Shown here: one piece after another, positions 44,669-53,322 of the stretch | How the letters are laid out: every line of letters starts with the position of its first letter | Position numbering within the stretch: position 1 is the stretch's first letter | NCBI GenBank assembly: GCA_017307785.1 | Contig: JAFKGI010000037.1 | Coordinates: 1-64,000 of the forward strand | Source of the DNA: Vulcanimicrobiota bacterium | GTDB taxonomy: Bacteria; Vulcanimicrobiota; Xenobia; Xenobiales; JADMJV01 | Direction: 5' to 3' | DNA: 64,000 bases | Position numbers and translations under genes: made by a program | Notes under the pieces: generated by a model | Databases searched by the model: none | Seen by the model: the letters and a program-made list of their open reading frames with translations, nothing else | Told to the model about the DNA's origin: nothing

Positions 44669-45766
44669 ATGATTCAATCGGAGGCCACCTTGACCGTACC
44701 CCCTTACCACCCGGAACTGGTTCCCGGTGCGCGCAACGCCATCGAAGTCTGCCTGAAAGTGCAGCCCGAACAGCGCGTCTATATCGTGACCGACCGCCAG
44801 ACCCAGTCGGTGGGTTGGGCCCTCTACGAAGCGGCGTGCAAAGTGGCGCGCTCGGTGGAAATCCGCGTCATCGAAGATCACTGCGAGCGCCCCTCCAACC
44901 TTTATCCGCCAGAAATCATGGACGGCCTGGAGAGCTGCGAAGTCTGCATCTATTGCGTCTTCCCCCAGAAGGGCGAACTGGTTTCGCGCCAGCAGTTCGT
45001 GCGCCGCGTGGAAGCCCTGGGCCTGCGCTACGCTCACATGGTGGGCATCACCGAAAACATTATGTGCCAGGGTATGCGCGCCGACTTCAACAAGGTCGAC
45101 GAAGTCTCCAAGCGCCTGCTGGAAAAAGCCAAAGTAGCCAAAGAAATCGTGGTCAAGAGCCGCGCCGGCACCGACATGGTGGCCACTTTCAACCCGGACT
45201 ACACCTGGCGTAAGACCTCGGGCATCATCGAGGAAGTCTGGTCCAACCTGCCGGGCGGCGAGATCTTCACCGCTCCCTGGTCGGTGGACGGCATCTTCGT
45301 CATCGACGGCACCGTGGGCGACTATTTCAGCGCCAAGTACGGCGTGCTCGACAAGACGCCCATGACGCTCTTCCTGGAGGGCGGCTACCTGAAAAAGGTG
45401 CTGTGCGACAACAAGGAGCTGGAAAAAGAATTCTGGGAATACTGCCACACCGCCGAAGGCAGCGATCGCGTCGGCGAATTCGCCATTGGCACCAACCTGG
45501 CCGTCTTCGAATTCACCGGCAACTTGCTGCAGGACGAGAAAATGCCCGGCATTCACATCGCCTTCGGTGACCCCTACGGCAGCCAGACCGGCGCCGACTG
45601 GCAGTGCTGCACCCACGTGGACGTGATCACCGGCAGCTGCGACGTCTGGATCGATGGCTACCAGGTCATGGAGCACGGCATCTTCCTGGCCGACCGTCTG
45701 GGCTTCGACTACTCCTACCTGGCCAGCGATCCTTCGGTGGCTCCGGTTCTCAAAAGCCTGAAATAG
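44669..45766 (+). CDS. M29-family aminopeptidase
   Basis: 365 residues from ATG 44669 (CAGGAG 9 bases upstream). Matches the AmpS/thermophilic aminopeptidase family: VGEFAIGTN, KMPGIHIAFGDPYGSQTG and CTHVDVI carry the metal-binding Glu, His, His and Asp. Members are two-metal exopeptidases that remove N-terminal residues in the cytoplasm. The divergent promoter region with the histidine kinase gene is only 74 bases. Confidence 0.85.
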   Translation: MIQSEATLTVPPYHPELVPGARNAIEVCLKVQPEQRVYIVTDRQTQSVGWALYEAACKVARSVEIRVIEDHCERPSNLYPPEIMDGLESCEVCIYCVFPQKGELVSRQQFVRRVEALGLRYAHMVGITENIMCQGMRADFNKVDEVSKRLLEKAKVAKEIVVKSRAGTDMVATFNPDYTWRKTSGIIEEVWSNLPGGEIFTAPWSVDGIFVIDGTVGDYFSAKYGVLDKTPMTLFLEGGYLKKVLCDNKELEKEFWEYCHTAEGSDRVGEFAIGTNLAVFEFTGNLLQDEKMPGIHIAFGDPYGSQTGADWQCCTHVDVITGSCDVWIDGYQVMEHGIFLADRLGFDYSYLASDPSVAPVLKSLK

Positions 45767-45771
45767 CCAGC

Positions 45772-46329
45772 TTGGAAGTTCGCGTCGTCCGCAGCGCCAA
45801 GCGGCGCAAGACCATCAGCGCCACCCTGGAGCAGGGGGTGCTGGTGGTCCGTCTTCCGGCTCGCCTGTCGCGAGCCCAAGAACAATATTGGGTCGAGCGC
45901 ATGCGAGCGCGCTTTCAGCGCCGCGAAGAGCCGGCCAGCGGTCCGGAGACCCCCTTGATGCGCCGGGCTCAGTCTCTGAATCGGCGCTATTTCGGGGGGA
46001 AACTCAAGTTCTCGATCGATTGGGTGACCAACCAGAAACAGCGCTGGGGCAGTTGCACCCCCGAGAGCTCTCGCATTCGCCTGAGCCATGAACTGCTCAA
46101 GCTGCCGGCCTACGTCATCGACTATGTGATCGTGCACGAACTGGCCCATTTGATCGAGGCCAATCACAGCCCACGCTTTTGGGCTCTGGTCAAAGCCTAT
46201 CCCCAGACGGATAAGGCGATGGGCTTTTTAGAAGGCTACCATTGGGCCCGCCAGGGCCGCGAACTCTCAACCGTTGAGCTCGGCCACCTGATCGAGGTCG
46301 ATGAGATTTCGGTTGCGGTAGACGGATAA
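45772..46329 (+). CDS. YgjP/SprT-like DUF45 metalloprotease
   Basis: About 185 residues from TTG 45772, five bases after the aminopeptidase stop. Characteristic blocks are KQRWGSCTPESSRIRLSHEL and the zinc site VIVHELAHLIEANHSPRFW (HExxH plus a downstream His). YgjP-like proteins are small cytoplasmic metallopeptidases often near restriction or stress genes; function here is unknown. Its 3' end overlaps nuoK tail-to-tail by 63 bases. Confidence 0.85.
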   Translation: MEVRVVRSAKRRKTISATLEQGVLVVRLPARLSRAQEQYWVERMRARFQRREEPASGPETPLMRRAQSLNRRYFGGKLKFSIDWVTNQKQRWGSCTPESSRIRLSHELLKLPAYVIDYVIVHELAHLIEANHSPRFWALVKAYPQTDKAMGFLEGYHWARQGRELSTVELGHLIEVDEISVAVDG

Positions 46330-46569
46330 CACCAGGGCCACGCCCACCGTCACCTCGGCGGCCGCCACCGTAATCACGAAGATGCAGAAGGCCAGTCCGG
46401 CCGTGTCCATCATGTAGTGAGCAAAGGCCATCAAATTCAGGTTGACCGAGTTGAACATCAACTCCACCGCCATCAAGACGCCGATGGCATTCTTGCGGGT
46501 GAGCACCCCGTAGAGACCCAGCGAAAAGAGCAGGGCCGAAAGAATGAGATAGTGCTGCAGACCGATCAT
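46267..46569 (-). CDS. nuoK: NADH-quinone oxidoreductase subunit K
   Basis: 100 residues, three membrane helices, with the conserved membrane Glu in AVELMFNSVNL used for proton transfer. ATGA overlap with the end of nuoJ. Last gene of the cluster; nuoL, M and N do not follow and must be elsewhere if the complex is complete. Confidence 0.95.
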   Translation of the reverse strand: MIGLQHYLILSALLFSLGLYGVLTRKNAIGVLMAVELMFNSVNLNLMAFAHYMMDTAGLAFCIFVITVAAAEVTVGVALVLSVYRNRNLIDLDQVAELNG

Positions 46570-47063
46570 TCGCGGCTGCCCTCCTCTTTGCGTGCCACCA
46601 CCACGGCCCCCATCAGCGAAGCCAACAGCAGCAGGGCCACCACTTCGAAGGAGACCAGGTCTTGCTGCATGTAGCGCCGGGCCAGGCTCTCGACTCCGAA
46701 CTGGACGGGTTGGCCAGTCGGTCCGTGCCAGGGTGAGGTCACGATGGTGCCAATCAGGACGGCCGCCATCAGCAGAGCCGAGACAATGCCTCCGGCGTGC
46801 TGGTTGCGCTCCTGTGTGGCCTTCATCAAATCGTGCGTGAGCATGAACCCGAACAGCAGCAAAACGGCGATGGCGCCGGCATAAATCAGCACCTGCATCG
46901 CTCCCAGGAAGGGCGCGTCCAGGTTGATATAAAGGCCGGCCACGCCGACAAAGCACAGAATCAGAGACAGGCCGGCGTGAAACAGATTTTCATTGCGCAC
47001 CACCGACCAGGCCGAGGTCAGCACCAGGCCGGACAGGATGTAAAAAGCGACCGCTTCGCTCAT
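46566..47063 (-). CDS. nuoJ: NADH-quinone oxidoreductase subunit J
   Basis: About 165 residues from ATG 47063, five membrane helices (AFYILSGLVLTSAWSVV; PFLGAMQVLIYAGAIAVLLLF is the conserved NuoJ block). The ATGA overlap with the nuoH stop leaves no space for nuoI, which normally lies between H and J. Confidence 0.92.
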   Translation of the reverse strand: MSEAVAFYILSGLVLTSAWSVVRNENLFHAGLSLILCFVGVAGLYINLDAPFLGAMQVLIYAGAIAVLLLFGFMLTHDLMKATQERNQHAGGIVSALLMAAVLIGTIVTSPWHGPTGQPVQFGVESLARRYMQQDLVSFEVVALLLLASLMGAVVVARKEEGSRE

Positions 47064-48274
47064 ACTTTCTCCAAGAAGGCCGAGGGGCGAGGGATGCGCA
47101 CCAACTGCAGCAGCAACAGAACGAGCGCCAGCGCTCCCAGACTGACCAGGCTGATTCCCCAACCGTTCAGCTTGTAGACGTCTTTGAGCACGGCCACTCC
47201 GGCGCAAATCACCAGGTTCAACAGCGAGAGCGGGAAGAGGTATTTCCAGCCCAGGTTCATCAGGTGGTCCGGGCGCACACGGGGGAAAGTCCAGCGAATC
47301 CACATCATGATGAAGACCAGGAACGAAGTCTTGAGGAAGAACACCAGCGTGCCCAGGGCGATGTAGCCGGGGGTCATCTGTTCAGGGATGGCCATGAACG
47401 GAACCAGCCAGCCGCCCAGGAAGACGGTGGCGGCCACCGAGCAGACCAGGAACATGTTGGCAAACTCGGCCAGGAAGAACATCGCGAACATCATGCCGGA
47501 GTATTCGGAGACATAGCCGGCCACCAGTTCTGATTCCGCTTCCGGGATGTCGAAGGGAGGCCGGTTCACCTCAGCGATGGAGGCGACGTAGTAAATCAGA
47601 AAGCCGAGCAGGCTCGGCAAGAGGAACCAGCAGCCGTATTCGCGCTGAGCCAGCACCATCTTCTGCATCGAAAGTCCGCCGGCCAGCAAAATCGGGCCGA
47701 GCAGAGCAAAAATCAGGGGAATTTCGTAGCTGAGCATCTGAGCCGCCGAGCGCAAACCGCCCAGCAAGCTGTATTTGCTGTTGGAGGACCAGCCGGCCAT
47801 GACGATCGAGAGCACCGTGAGGCTGGAAATGGCCACCACGTGCACCACGCCGATGTTCAAGTCGCTCACCGAGAGGGCCGGTCCGAAAGGGATCACTACG
47901 AAAGCCGTGACGCACACGGTCACGATCAGAATCGGAGCGGCGATGAAGGGGACGGCGTCGGTCTTGCTGGGGATGATCAGCTCTTTGAGCAGCAGCTTGA
48001 TGGCATCGGCGGCGGTCTGCAACAGACCACCGGTCCACATCGAGAGTTCGGCCAATTTACGCGGTCCGGTCATCATGGGACCGACGCGGTTTTGAATGCG
48101 CGCCGCCACCTTGCGCTCGGCCCAGATCAGCACCAGCGAGGAGACACAAATGAAGCCCAGGATGGCCGCCAGCATGATCGGCATGACCAGAATTTCCGGA
48201 ACGGAACGCCCACTGAAGTGCGCGATCAGATCCTGGAAATGCTTACCGCCGGAAAATTGGACCCACTCTGGCAT
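47060..48274 (-). CDS. nuoH: NADH-quinone oxidoreductase subunit H
   Basis: 404 residues, eight membrane helices. ERKVAARIQNRVGPMMTGP and the quinone-channel region ASIAEVNRPPFDIPEAESEL are fully conserved. It links the peripheral arm (where NuoI sits) to the membrane arm. Gap of 38 bases to nuoD. Confidence 0.96.
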   Translation of the reverse strand: MPEWVQFSGGKHFQDLIAHFSGRSVPEILVMPIMLAAILGFICVSSLVLIWAERKVAARIQNRVGPMMTGPRKLAELSMWTGGLLQTAADAIKLLLKELIIPSKTDAVPFIAAPILIVTVCVTAFVVIPFGPALSVSDLNIGVVHVVAISSLTVLSIVMAGWSSNSKYSLLGGLRSAAQMLSYEIPLIFALLGPILLAGGLSMQKMVLAQREYGCWFLLPSLLGFLIYYVASIAEVNRPPFDIPEAESELVAGYVSEYSGMMFAMFFLAEFANMFLVCSVAATVFLGGWLVPFMAIPEQMTPGYIALGTLVFFLKTSFLVFIMMWIRWTFPRVRPDHLMNLGWKYLFPLSLLNLVICAGVAVLKDVYKLNGWGISLVSLGALALVLLLLQLVRIPRPSAFLEKV

Positions 48275-48312
48275 CGACCGTGGTTAACCCAGCCTCTCTT
48301 CGGATCCTGCCG

Positions 48313-49380
48313 TCATCGGTCCGTCTCGGGCAAAACGATGTCGAAGCTGGCGCAAATGGCCATGATGTCGGGAATGAGCACACCCTCCAGCAGTTTCTTG
48401 AACAGCTGGATGTGCACGAAGCTCGGGGTACGGAACTTGCAGCGCCAGGGCATATCGCCCCCACTGCTGGCCAGATAGCAACCGATGTCACCGCGCGGAG
48501 ACTCGATGTGCACGTAAGTCTCACCCTCCGGGACCTTGAAGCGATAATTGAGCGGCAGACCGAAAGCGCCGGACGGAATCTTCTCGTAGCACTGGCGTAA
48601 AATCTTGGCGGACTCGCGAAGCTCCCGCATGCGCACGCGGTAGCGGGCGAACACGTCCGACTCTTTTTCCACCGGAATATCGAACTCCAGGTCCTTGTAG
48701 ACGGCGAAGGGATCATCCCGGCGCACGTCTTCGGCCACACCGGCGGCGCGCACGTTGGGTCCGCTCACACCGTAGTTGCGGCACATGGAGAGGGGCACAT
48801 GGCCGACGCCGACCGTGCGGTTGTAGAAAATCGGATTCTCGTCGAGCAGTTGCTCATACTCTGGGATGATCGGCTCCCAATAGTCGAGGAACTCGATCAT
48901 CCGATCCAGGAACTTCTGATTGATGTCCTGGCCCACGCCGCCGATGCGGATGTAGTTGTAAAGCAACCGAGCGCCGCAGGCCGATTCGAAAAGGTCGAGC
49001 ACTTTCTCGCGGTCGCGGAACGAGTAGAGGAACGGGGTGGTGGCGCCGATCTCCAGACAGAACGTGCCATACCACAACAGGTGCGAGGCGATACGATTGA
49101 GTTCCGTCATGATCACGCGAATGTATTCGGCGCGAGGGGGTGGCGTCAGGTCGGCCAGTTTCTCCACGGCCAAGACGTAAACGTAATTGGAGGTCATGGA
49201 GGTGCAGTAATCGAGGCGGTCGGTCACCGGGATCACCTGGGTGAACGTCCGATTTTCCGCCATCTTCTCGATGGACCGGTGCAGGTATCCCACCACCGGA
49301 TCACAATCGACCACGCGCTCGCCGTCCATTTTCAAGACCATGCGGAGCACGCCGTGGGTCGAAGGGTGCTGCGGACCCAT
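48313..49380 (-). CDS. nuoD: NADH-quinone oxidoreductase subunit D (49-kDa)
   Basis: At least 355 residues. GPQHPSTHGVLR, ENRTFTQVIPVTDRLDYCTS, GARLLYNYIRIGG and SPRGDIGCYLASSG form the quinone-site side. The first ATG in frame is at 49380, but the upstream frame encodes LRTEEFELN, which aligns with the normal NuoD start (as in Thermus LRTEVMTLN), so the real start may be a rare codon: CTG 49440, ATT 49437 or CTG 49407. The C-terminus (DIVLPETDR) is normal. Confidence 0.9.
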   Translation of the reverse strand: MGPQHPSTHGVLRMVLKMDGERVVDCDPVVGYLHRSIEKMAENRTFTQVIPVTDRLDYCTSMTSNYVYVLAVEKLADLTPPPRAEYIRVIMTELNRIASHLLWYGTFCLEIGATTPFLYSFRDREKVLDLFESACGARLLYNYIRIGGVGQDINQKFLDRMIEFLDYWEPIIPEYEQLLDENPIFYNRTVGVGHVPLSMCRNYGVSGPNVRAAGVAEDVRRDDPFAVYKDLEFDIPVEKESDVFARYRVRMRELRESAKILRQCYEKIPSGAFGLPLNYRFKVPEGETYVHIESPRGDIGCYLASSGGDMPWRCKFRTPSFVHIQLFKKLLEGVLIPDIMAICASFDIVLPETDR

Positions 49381-49432
49381 GTTGAGTTCGAATTCTTCGG
49401 TGCGCAGCGCGCCGCCGTCGTCGCTTGGCTTG

Positions 49433-49897
49433 CTAATCAGGGCGCACCACCAGGTTCGGATGCGCGTAGTCTTTGCGCAAAGGATGTCCCTCCCAGTCGT
49501 CGGGCATCATCAATCGGCGCAAATCTTTGTGGCCGGGAAAGAAGACCCCGTAAAGATCGAAAATCTCTCGTTCGTTCCAGTTGGCGTTTTCCCAAAGGTG
49601 ACTGACGGTGGGGACCGCCGCGTTGTGACGGTCCAGGATCACCTTGAACTGGGCGCGGTGCTTGTGCACGGTCGAATACATCGAGTAGACCAGGTCGAGA
49701 CGGTCGGGCGGACGGTCCACGCAGGTAGAGAAGTCGAAGTAATCCATCTGGGTGGCGTCATCATCGCGCAAATACTCGAAGCACTGTGGAATGACTTCCA
49801 ACGGAAGCAAGACGCACTCCTGATTCAGCTCATCCAGGCTGAACTTGTGATCGGCATAGCGAGCACTCAGGTGGGTGGCAAATTCCTCCGGACTCAA
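49433..49897 (-). CDS. nuoC: NADH-quinone oxidoreductase subunit C (30-kDa)
   Basis: 154 residues with the conserved WENANWNEREIFDLYGVFFPGHKDL-type block (signature: NWxERExxDxxG) and RRLMMPDDWEGHPLRKDY near the end. ATG overlaps the end of nuoB (ATGA-like, 4 bases). The protein is separate rather than fused to NuoD. Confidence 0.95.
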   Translation of the reverse strand: MSPEEFATHLSARYADHKFSLDELNQECVLLPLEVIPQCFEYLRDDDATQMDYFDFSTCVDRPPDRLDLVYSMYSTVHKHRAQFKVILDRHNAAVPTVSHLWENANWNEREIFDLYGVFFPGHKDLRRLMMPDDWEGHPLRKDYAHPNLVVRPD

Positions 49898-50520
49898 CTC
49901 AGCACTCGCAGCTGGTCGGGCAGAAGAATCTGATTGGGTCGGATCAAGCCGGTATCCGGACGCACCAACAACGGCAGGTTGGTGGAAGGATCGACGTGGC
50001 GCAGGCCGGGCCGGTCGCGCTTGCGCCCCAGCTTTTCACCCTTGATCAAGTCCTGCAGGGCGATGCACCCATTCAGAAGGGCTTCGGGACGGGGAGGACA
50101 GCCGGCCACGTGGATGTCGACGGGAATAATCTTGTCCACACCTTTGAGCACCGAGTAGGAATCGTGGTAGAAGGGACCGCCGTGCATGGTGCAGCCGCCC
50201 ATTGCGATCACATACTTGGGATCGGGCATCTGCTCATAGAGCAGCTTGACGCGGGGGGCCATTTTCAAAGTCAGTGTGCCGGCCACGATCATCAGGTCGG
50301 TCTGGCGCGGAGTGGCGCGGAAGATCATCCCGAGACGGTCGAAGTCATAGCGGGAGGCGCCGGTGGCCATCAACTCGATGGCGCAGCAGGCCAGGCCGAA
50401 CAGCATGTACCACATGGAGCTTGCCTTGGCGTTGTTGAGCACCCAGTCCAGGCCCGTCATCAGGATGCCACCGTTGGGGATGCGCTCGATGTAAGCGGGG
50501 ATTTTTTTGATTAAGTCCAT
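49894..50520 (-). CDS. nuoB: NADH-quinone oxidoreductase subunit B (PSST)
   Basis: 208 residues. Fe-S cluster N2 ligands: LACCAIELMA (tandem Cys), IAMGGCTMHGG and VAGCPPRPEALL. The N-terminal leader and C-terminal extension of about 40 residues are longer than the minimal form. It overlaps nuoA by 10 bases. Confidence 0.96.
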   Translation of the reverse strand: MDLIKKIPAYIERIPNGGILMTGLDWVLNNAKASSMWYMLFGLACCAIELMATGASRYDFDRLGMIFRATPRQTDLMIVAGTLTLKMAPRVKLLYEQMPDPKYVIAMGGCTMHGGPFYHDSYSVLKGVDKIIPVDIHVAGCPPRPEALLNGCIALQDLIKGEKLGRKRDRPGLRHVDPSTNLPLLVRPDTGLIRPNQILLPDQLRVLS

Positions 50521-50891
50521 TCCAAGGCCCCTTTCCTCCAGGCGTAGACCAGTGCCAGCAAAAGAATCGCCAGGAATCCAGTCATTTCAACCACCATCAG
50601 CGTGCCCAGTTCCGCCAGCAACTTTCGAAACTCGGCGGCCCAGGGAATCATGTAGGCCGCTTCCACGTCGAAAATCACGAAGAGCATGGCATACAGATAA
50701 TAGCGCACGTTGTACTGCACCCAGGCTTCGCCGCTCGGCGGCTCACCGCATTCGTAAGCCATCCCTTTGGTACGGCTGGGGCGGTGACTCTGCACCAGAC
50801 GCGTAACGAAACTGGCCAGACTGAAGTTAAAGCAGACAAAGCCCGCTCCACCCAGCAGAAACAGCGCGATATATCCGTAATTTCCATCCAT
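50511..50891 (-). CDS. nuoA: NADH-quinone oxidoreductase subunit A
   Basis: 126 residues, three helices. The conserved YECGEPPSGEAWVQYNVRYY and YAMLFVIFDVEAAYMIPWA blocks (acidic residues near the quinone tunnel) are present. First nuo gene; the prenyl synthase gene ends only 7 bases upstream. Confidence 0.95.
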   Translation of the reverse strand: MDGNYGYIALFLLGGAGFVCFNFSLASFVTRLVQSHRPSRTKGMAYECGEPPSGEAWVQYNVRYYLYAMLFVIFDVEAAYMIPWAAEFRKLLAELGTLMVVEMTGFLAILLLALVYAWRKGALEWT

Positions 50892-50898
50892 GCCTGGT

Positions 50899-51870
50899 TC
50901 AGTGCTCCCGTGTTACGACGTAGTCAAGAAGTTCTTCCAACGTGGTCCGCGTGGTCCCGGCAGGGGTTTGCCGCAAAGCCGCGCGAGCCTGCCCGATGTA
51001 CTTCTCGGCCAGTTCCATGGCATGTTCGCGACTGTGGTGCTGATCCATCCACTGGACCAGAGCCTGCATGGCCCCGGGCTCGAGCGGCTCCTGGGTGAGC
51101 AACTGGCGAACCATGTTGCGTTGCGGCTTGAGCGACTGCTGATAAGCGTAGAGGAAAGGCAGCGTATACTTGCGCTCGCGTAAGTCGGAGCCGGTCGGCT
51201 TGCCCAACTTTTCCGGATTGCCCCAGATGTCGAGCACGTCGTCGCTGATCTGGAAAGCCATGCCGAGGTTCAGGCCAAACTGACCGCAGGCCTCGACCTG
51301 TGCCTTGGTCGCGTCGGTGAGCAAGGCGCCCAAGCGGCACCCGGCCTCCATCAGAGCGGCCGTCTTGCCTTCGATCATGCGCAGATAGTCGTTGACCTGC
51401 GTCTCGACATTGCCTTGCTGGCGTAGTTCGAGAATCTGGCCGGCCGTCATATCGGCCACCGCCTGCGAGACCACCTGCACCAGCACCACTCGATCCAGTT
51501 CGGCGACGGCCAGCAGAGCCTGACAGAGCAGCAGGTCTCCGAGCAACACCGCGATTCGATTGCCGCTCAGAGCCTTCATGGTGGGCTGGCCGCGCCGCAA
51601 GTCGGTGTCGTCGATGACGTCGTCGTGAATCAGCGAAGCGCCGTGCACCATCTCCACCGCGGCCGCGATCGAAATGGCGGCCTCCGGTTGAGGACCAAAG
51701 AGACGGGCGGACAGCAAAACCAGAGCCGGGCGCAGGCGTTTTCCGCCACCCCGGAACATCATCTCGGCCGGACCCTTGAGGACCCCGCCGCGTTTCTCCA
51801 GCAATGCGACCAGTTGTTCTTCTACTTGAAGAAGATCCGCTTCGACCAGCTTCAGCGAAGAGATGACCAT
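50899..51870 (-). CDS. Polyprenyl diphosphate synthase (long-chain trans-prenyl)
   Basis: 323 residues. The two Asp-rich motifs LIHDDVIDDTDLRRG and FQISDDVLDIWG bind the Mg-diphosphate substrates. It lengthens isoprenoid chains, most likely for the side chain of menaquinone (hepta-/octaprenyl type), and its place between hemL and nuoA supports a role in respiratory-chain supply. GGAGG precedes ATG 51870. Confidence 0.9.
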   Translation of the reverse strand: MVISSLKLVEADLLQVEEQLVALLEKRGGVLKGPAEMMFRGGGKRLRPALVLLSARLFGPQPEAAISIAAAVEMVHGASLIHDDVIDDTDLRRGQPTMKALSGNRIAVLLGDLLLCQALLAVAELDRVVLVQVVSQAVADMTAGQILELRQQGNVETQVNDYLRMIEGKTAALMEAGCRLGALLTDATKAQVEACGQFGLNLGMAFQISDDVLDIWGNPEKLGKPTGSDLRERKYTLPFLYAYQQSLKPQRNMVRQLLTQEPLEPGAMQALVQWMDQHHSREHAMELAEKYIGQARAALRQTPAGTTRTTLEELLDYVVTREH

Positions 51871-51907
51871 GGGGACACCTTTCCTCCCCCGCCCAGATGG
51901 GCAGCCA

Positions 51908-53191
51908 TCAGGCGCTTTTCAGCACCGTGCGCGCTGCCTCCAAAAACTTCTCGATATGTTCGGGCTGGTGGGCGGCGCTCAAAAAGGCCGCCTCGAACTG
52001 CGAGGGCGGCAAATAGAAGCCGGCCTCCAGCATGCCCCGGAAAAACTTGGCGAATCGCTCGGTGTCACAGCGCTTGGCGCTGACGTAGTCGGTGACCGGC
52101 TGATCGGTGAAAAACAAGGTCCACATGGAACCGACGCGCTGCACGCGACCACTGCCGGCCAGGATTTCTTCCAGCCCCGACTGCAACTGCTGGCCCAAGG
52201 CCTCCAGATGATCATAGAGGCCCGGCTGAGCGTCAATCTGCTCCAGGGTGGTCAAACCGGCCGTGACCGCCACCGGATTGCCCGACAGGGTGCCGGCCTG
52301 GTAGACGGGACCCAGCGGAGCCACTTTTTCCATCAGCTCCCGCTTGCCGCCATAAGCGGCCAGCGGCATACCGCCGCCAACAATCTTGCCCAGCACGGTC
52401 ATGTCCGGGGTGATGCCGTAAAGACCCTGAGCGCCGTTGCGCGAGAGACGGAATCCCACCATCACCTCGTCAAAGACCAGCACCATCTTGTGCTGGTCGC
52501 ACAGGTCACGCAAACCCTGCAGGAAGCCGGGTTGAGGCGGAATCAGTCCCATGTTGCCGGCCACCGGCTCGATCACGACCACGCCGATCTCGGAGCCCTT
52601 TTCGGCCAGCAGCGCCCGGACCGCATCCAGGTCGTTGAAGGGCAAAGTGTAGGTATGCTGGGTCACGCTGGGGGGGACCCCGGCACTGTCGGGCAAGGCC
52701 AACGTCATAGCGCCGGAGCCGGCTTTGGCCAACAGGCAATCGCTGTGTCCGTGGTAGCAGCCTTCAAACTTGATCACGCCGGGCTTCTCGGCATAACCAC
52801 GGGCCACGCGCACCGCACTCATACAGGCTTCAGTGCCGGAACTAACCAGGCGCAGCAAGTCCATGGAGGGGTAAAAACGCTTGATGGCCTTGGCCAACTC
52901 GACTTCGCGCGGCGAAGTCGCTCCAAAACTGAGACCGTATTGAGCCACTTCCTGAACGGCCGAGATCACCTTGGGATCCGCGTGGCCCAAAATCATGGGG
53001 CCCCAAGAGCCGACGAAGTCGATGTAGGTATTGCCGTCCACATCGGTCATCTGGCAGCCTTTGGCGGACTGGATGACGACCGGATGGCCACCCACGGCCC
53101 GAAAAGCGCGCACCGGGCTATTCACCCCACCGGGGAGATGCTCTTCGGCTTCGGCGCACAGGCGCTCGGAATGGCTATGAATTGCAGGCAC
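51908..53191 (-). CDS. hemL: Glutamate-1-semialdehyde 2,1-aminomutase
   Basis: 427 residues starting at GTG 53191 (AAGAGG upstream). PLP enzyme that makes 5-aminolevulinate for heme (C5 pathway). Seen: GGVNSPVRAFRAVGG start, SSGTEACMSAVRVARG, FDEVMVGFR and the Schiff-base Lys in TVLGKIVGGGMPLAAYGG. Followed by the prenyl synthase gene (37-base gap) and the nuo cluster. Confidence 0.97.
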   Translation of the reverse strand: MPAIHSHSERLCAEAEEHLPGGVNSPVRAFRAVGGHPVVIQSAKGCQMTDVDGNTYIDFVGSWGPMILGHADPKVISAVQEVAQYGLSFGATSPREVELAKAIKRFYPSMDLLRLVSSGTEACMSAVRVARGYAEKPGVIKFEGCYHGHSDCLLAKAGSGAMTLALPDSAGVPPSVTQHTYTLPFNDLDAVRALLAEKGSEIGVVVIEPVAGNMGLIPPQPGFLQGLRDLCDQHKMVLVFDEVMVGFRLSRNGAQGLYGITPDMTVLGKIVGGGMPLAAYGGKRELMEKVAPLGPVYQAGTLSGNPVAVTAGLTTLEQIDAQPGLYDHLEALGQQLQSGLEEILAGSGRVQRVGSMWTLFFTDQPVTDYVSAKRCDTERFAKFFRGMLEAGFYLPPSQFEAAFLSAAHQPEHIEKFLEAARTVLKSA

Positions 53192-53322
53192 GGCTTACCT
53201 CTTGTCCCTTTGTGAAATTTTTCTCAAAGTCACCAACATGTCCTTTTGCACGAATAGCAAAGTTCATCCTTTGGACTTACTGAGTTCACCACCTGAGGCG
53301 GCGTCTCGGTTAGCCTGCATCC

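Noticed and set aside
47050..47070. A degraded or tiny nuoI between nuoH and nuoJ
   Set aside because: The nuoH stop and nuoJ start overlap (ATGA), so there is no room for any remnant.
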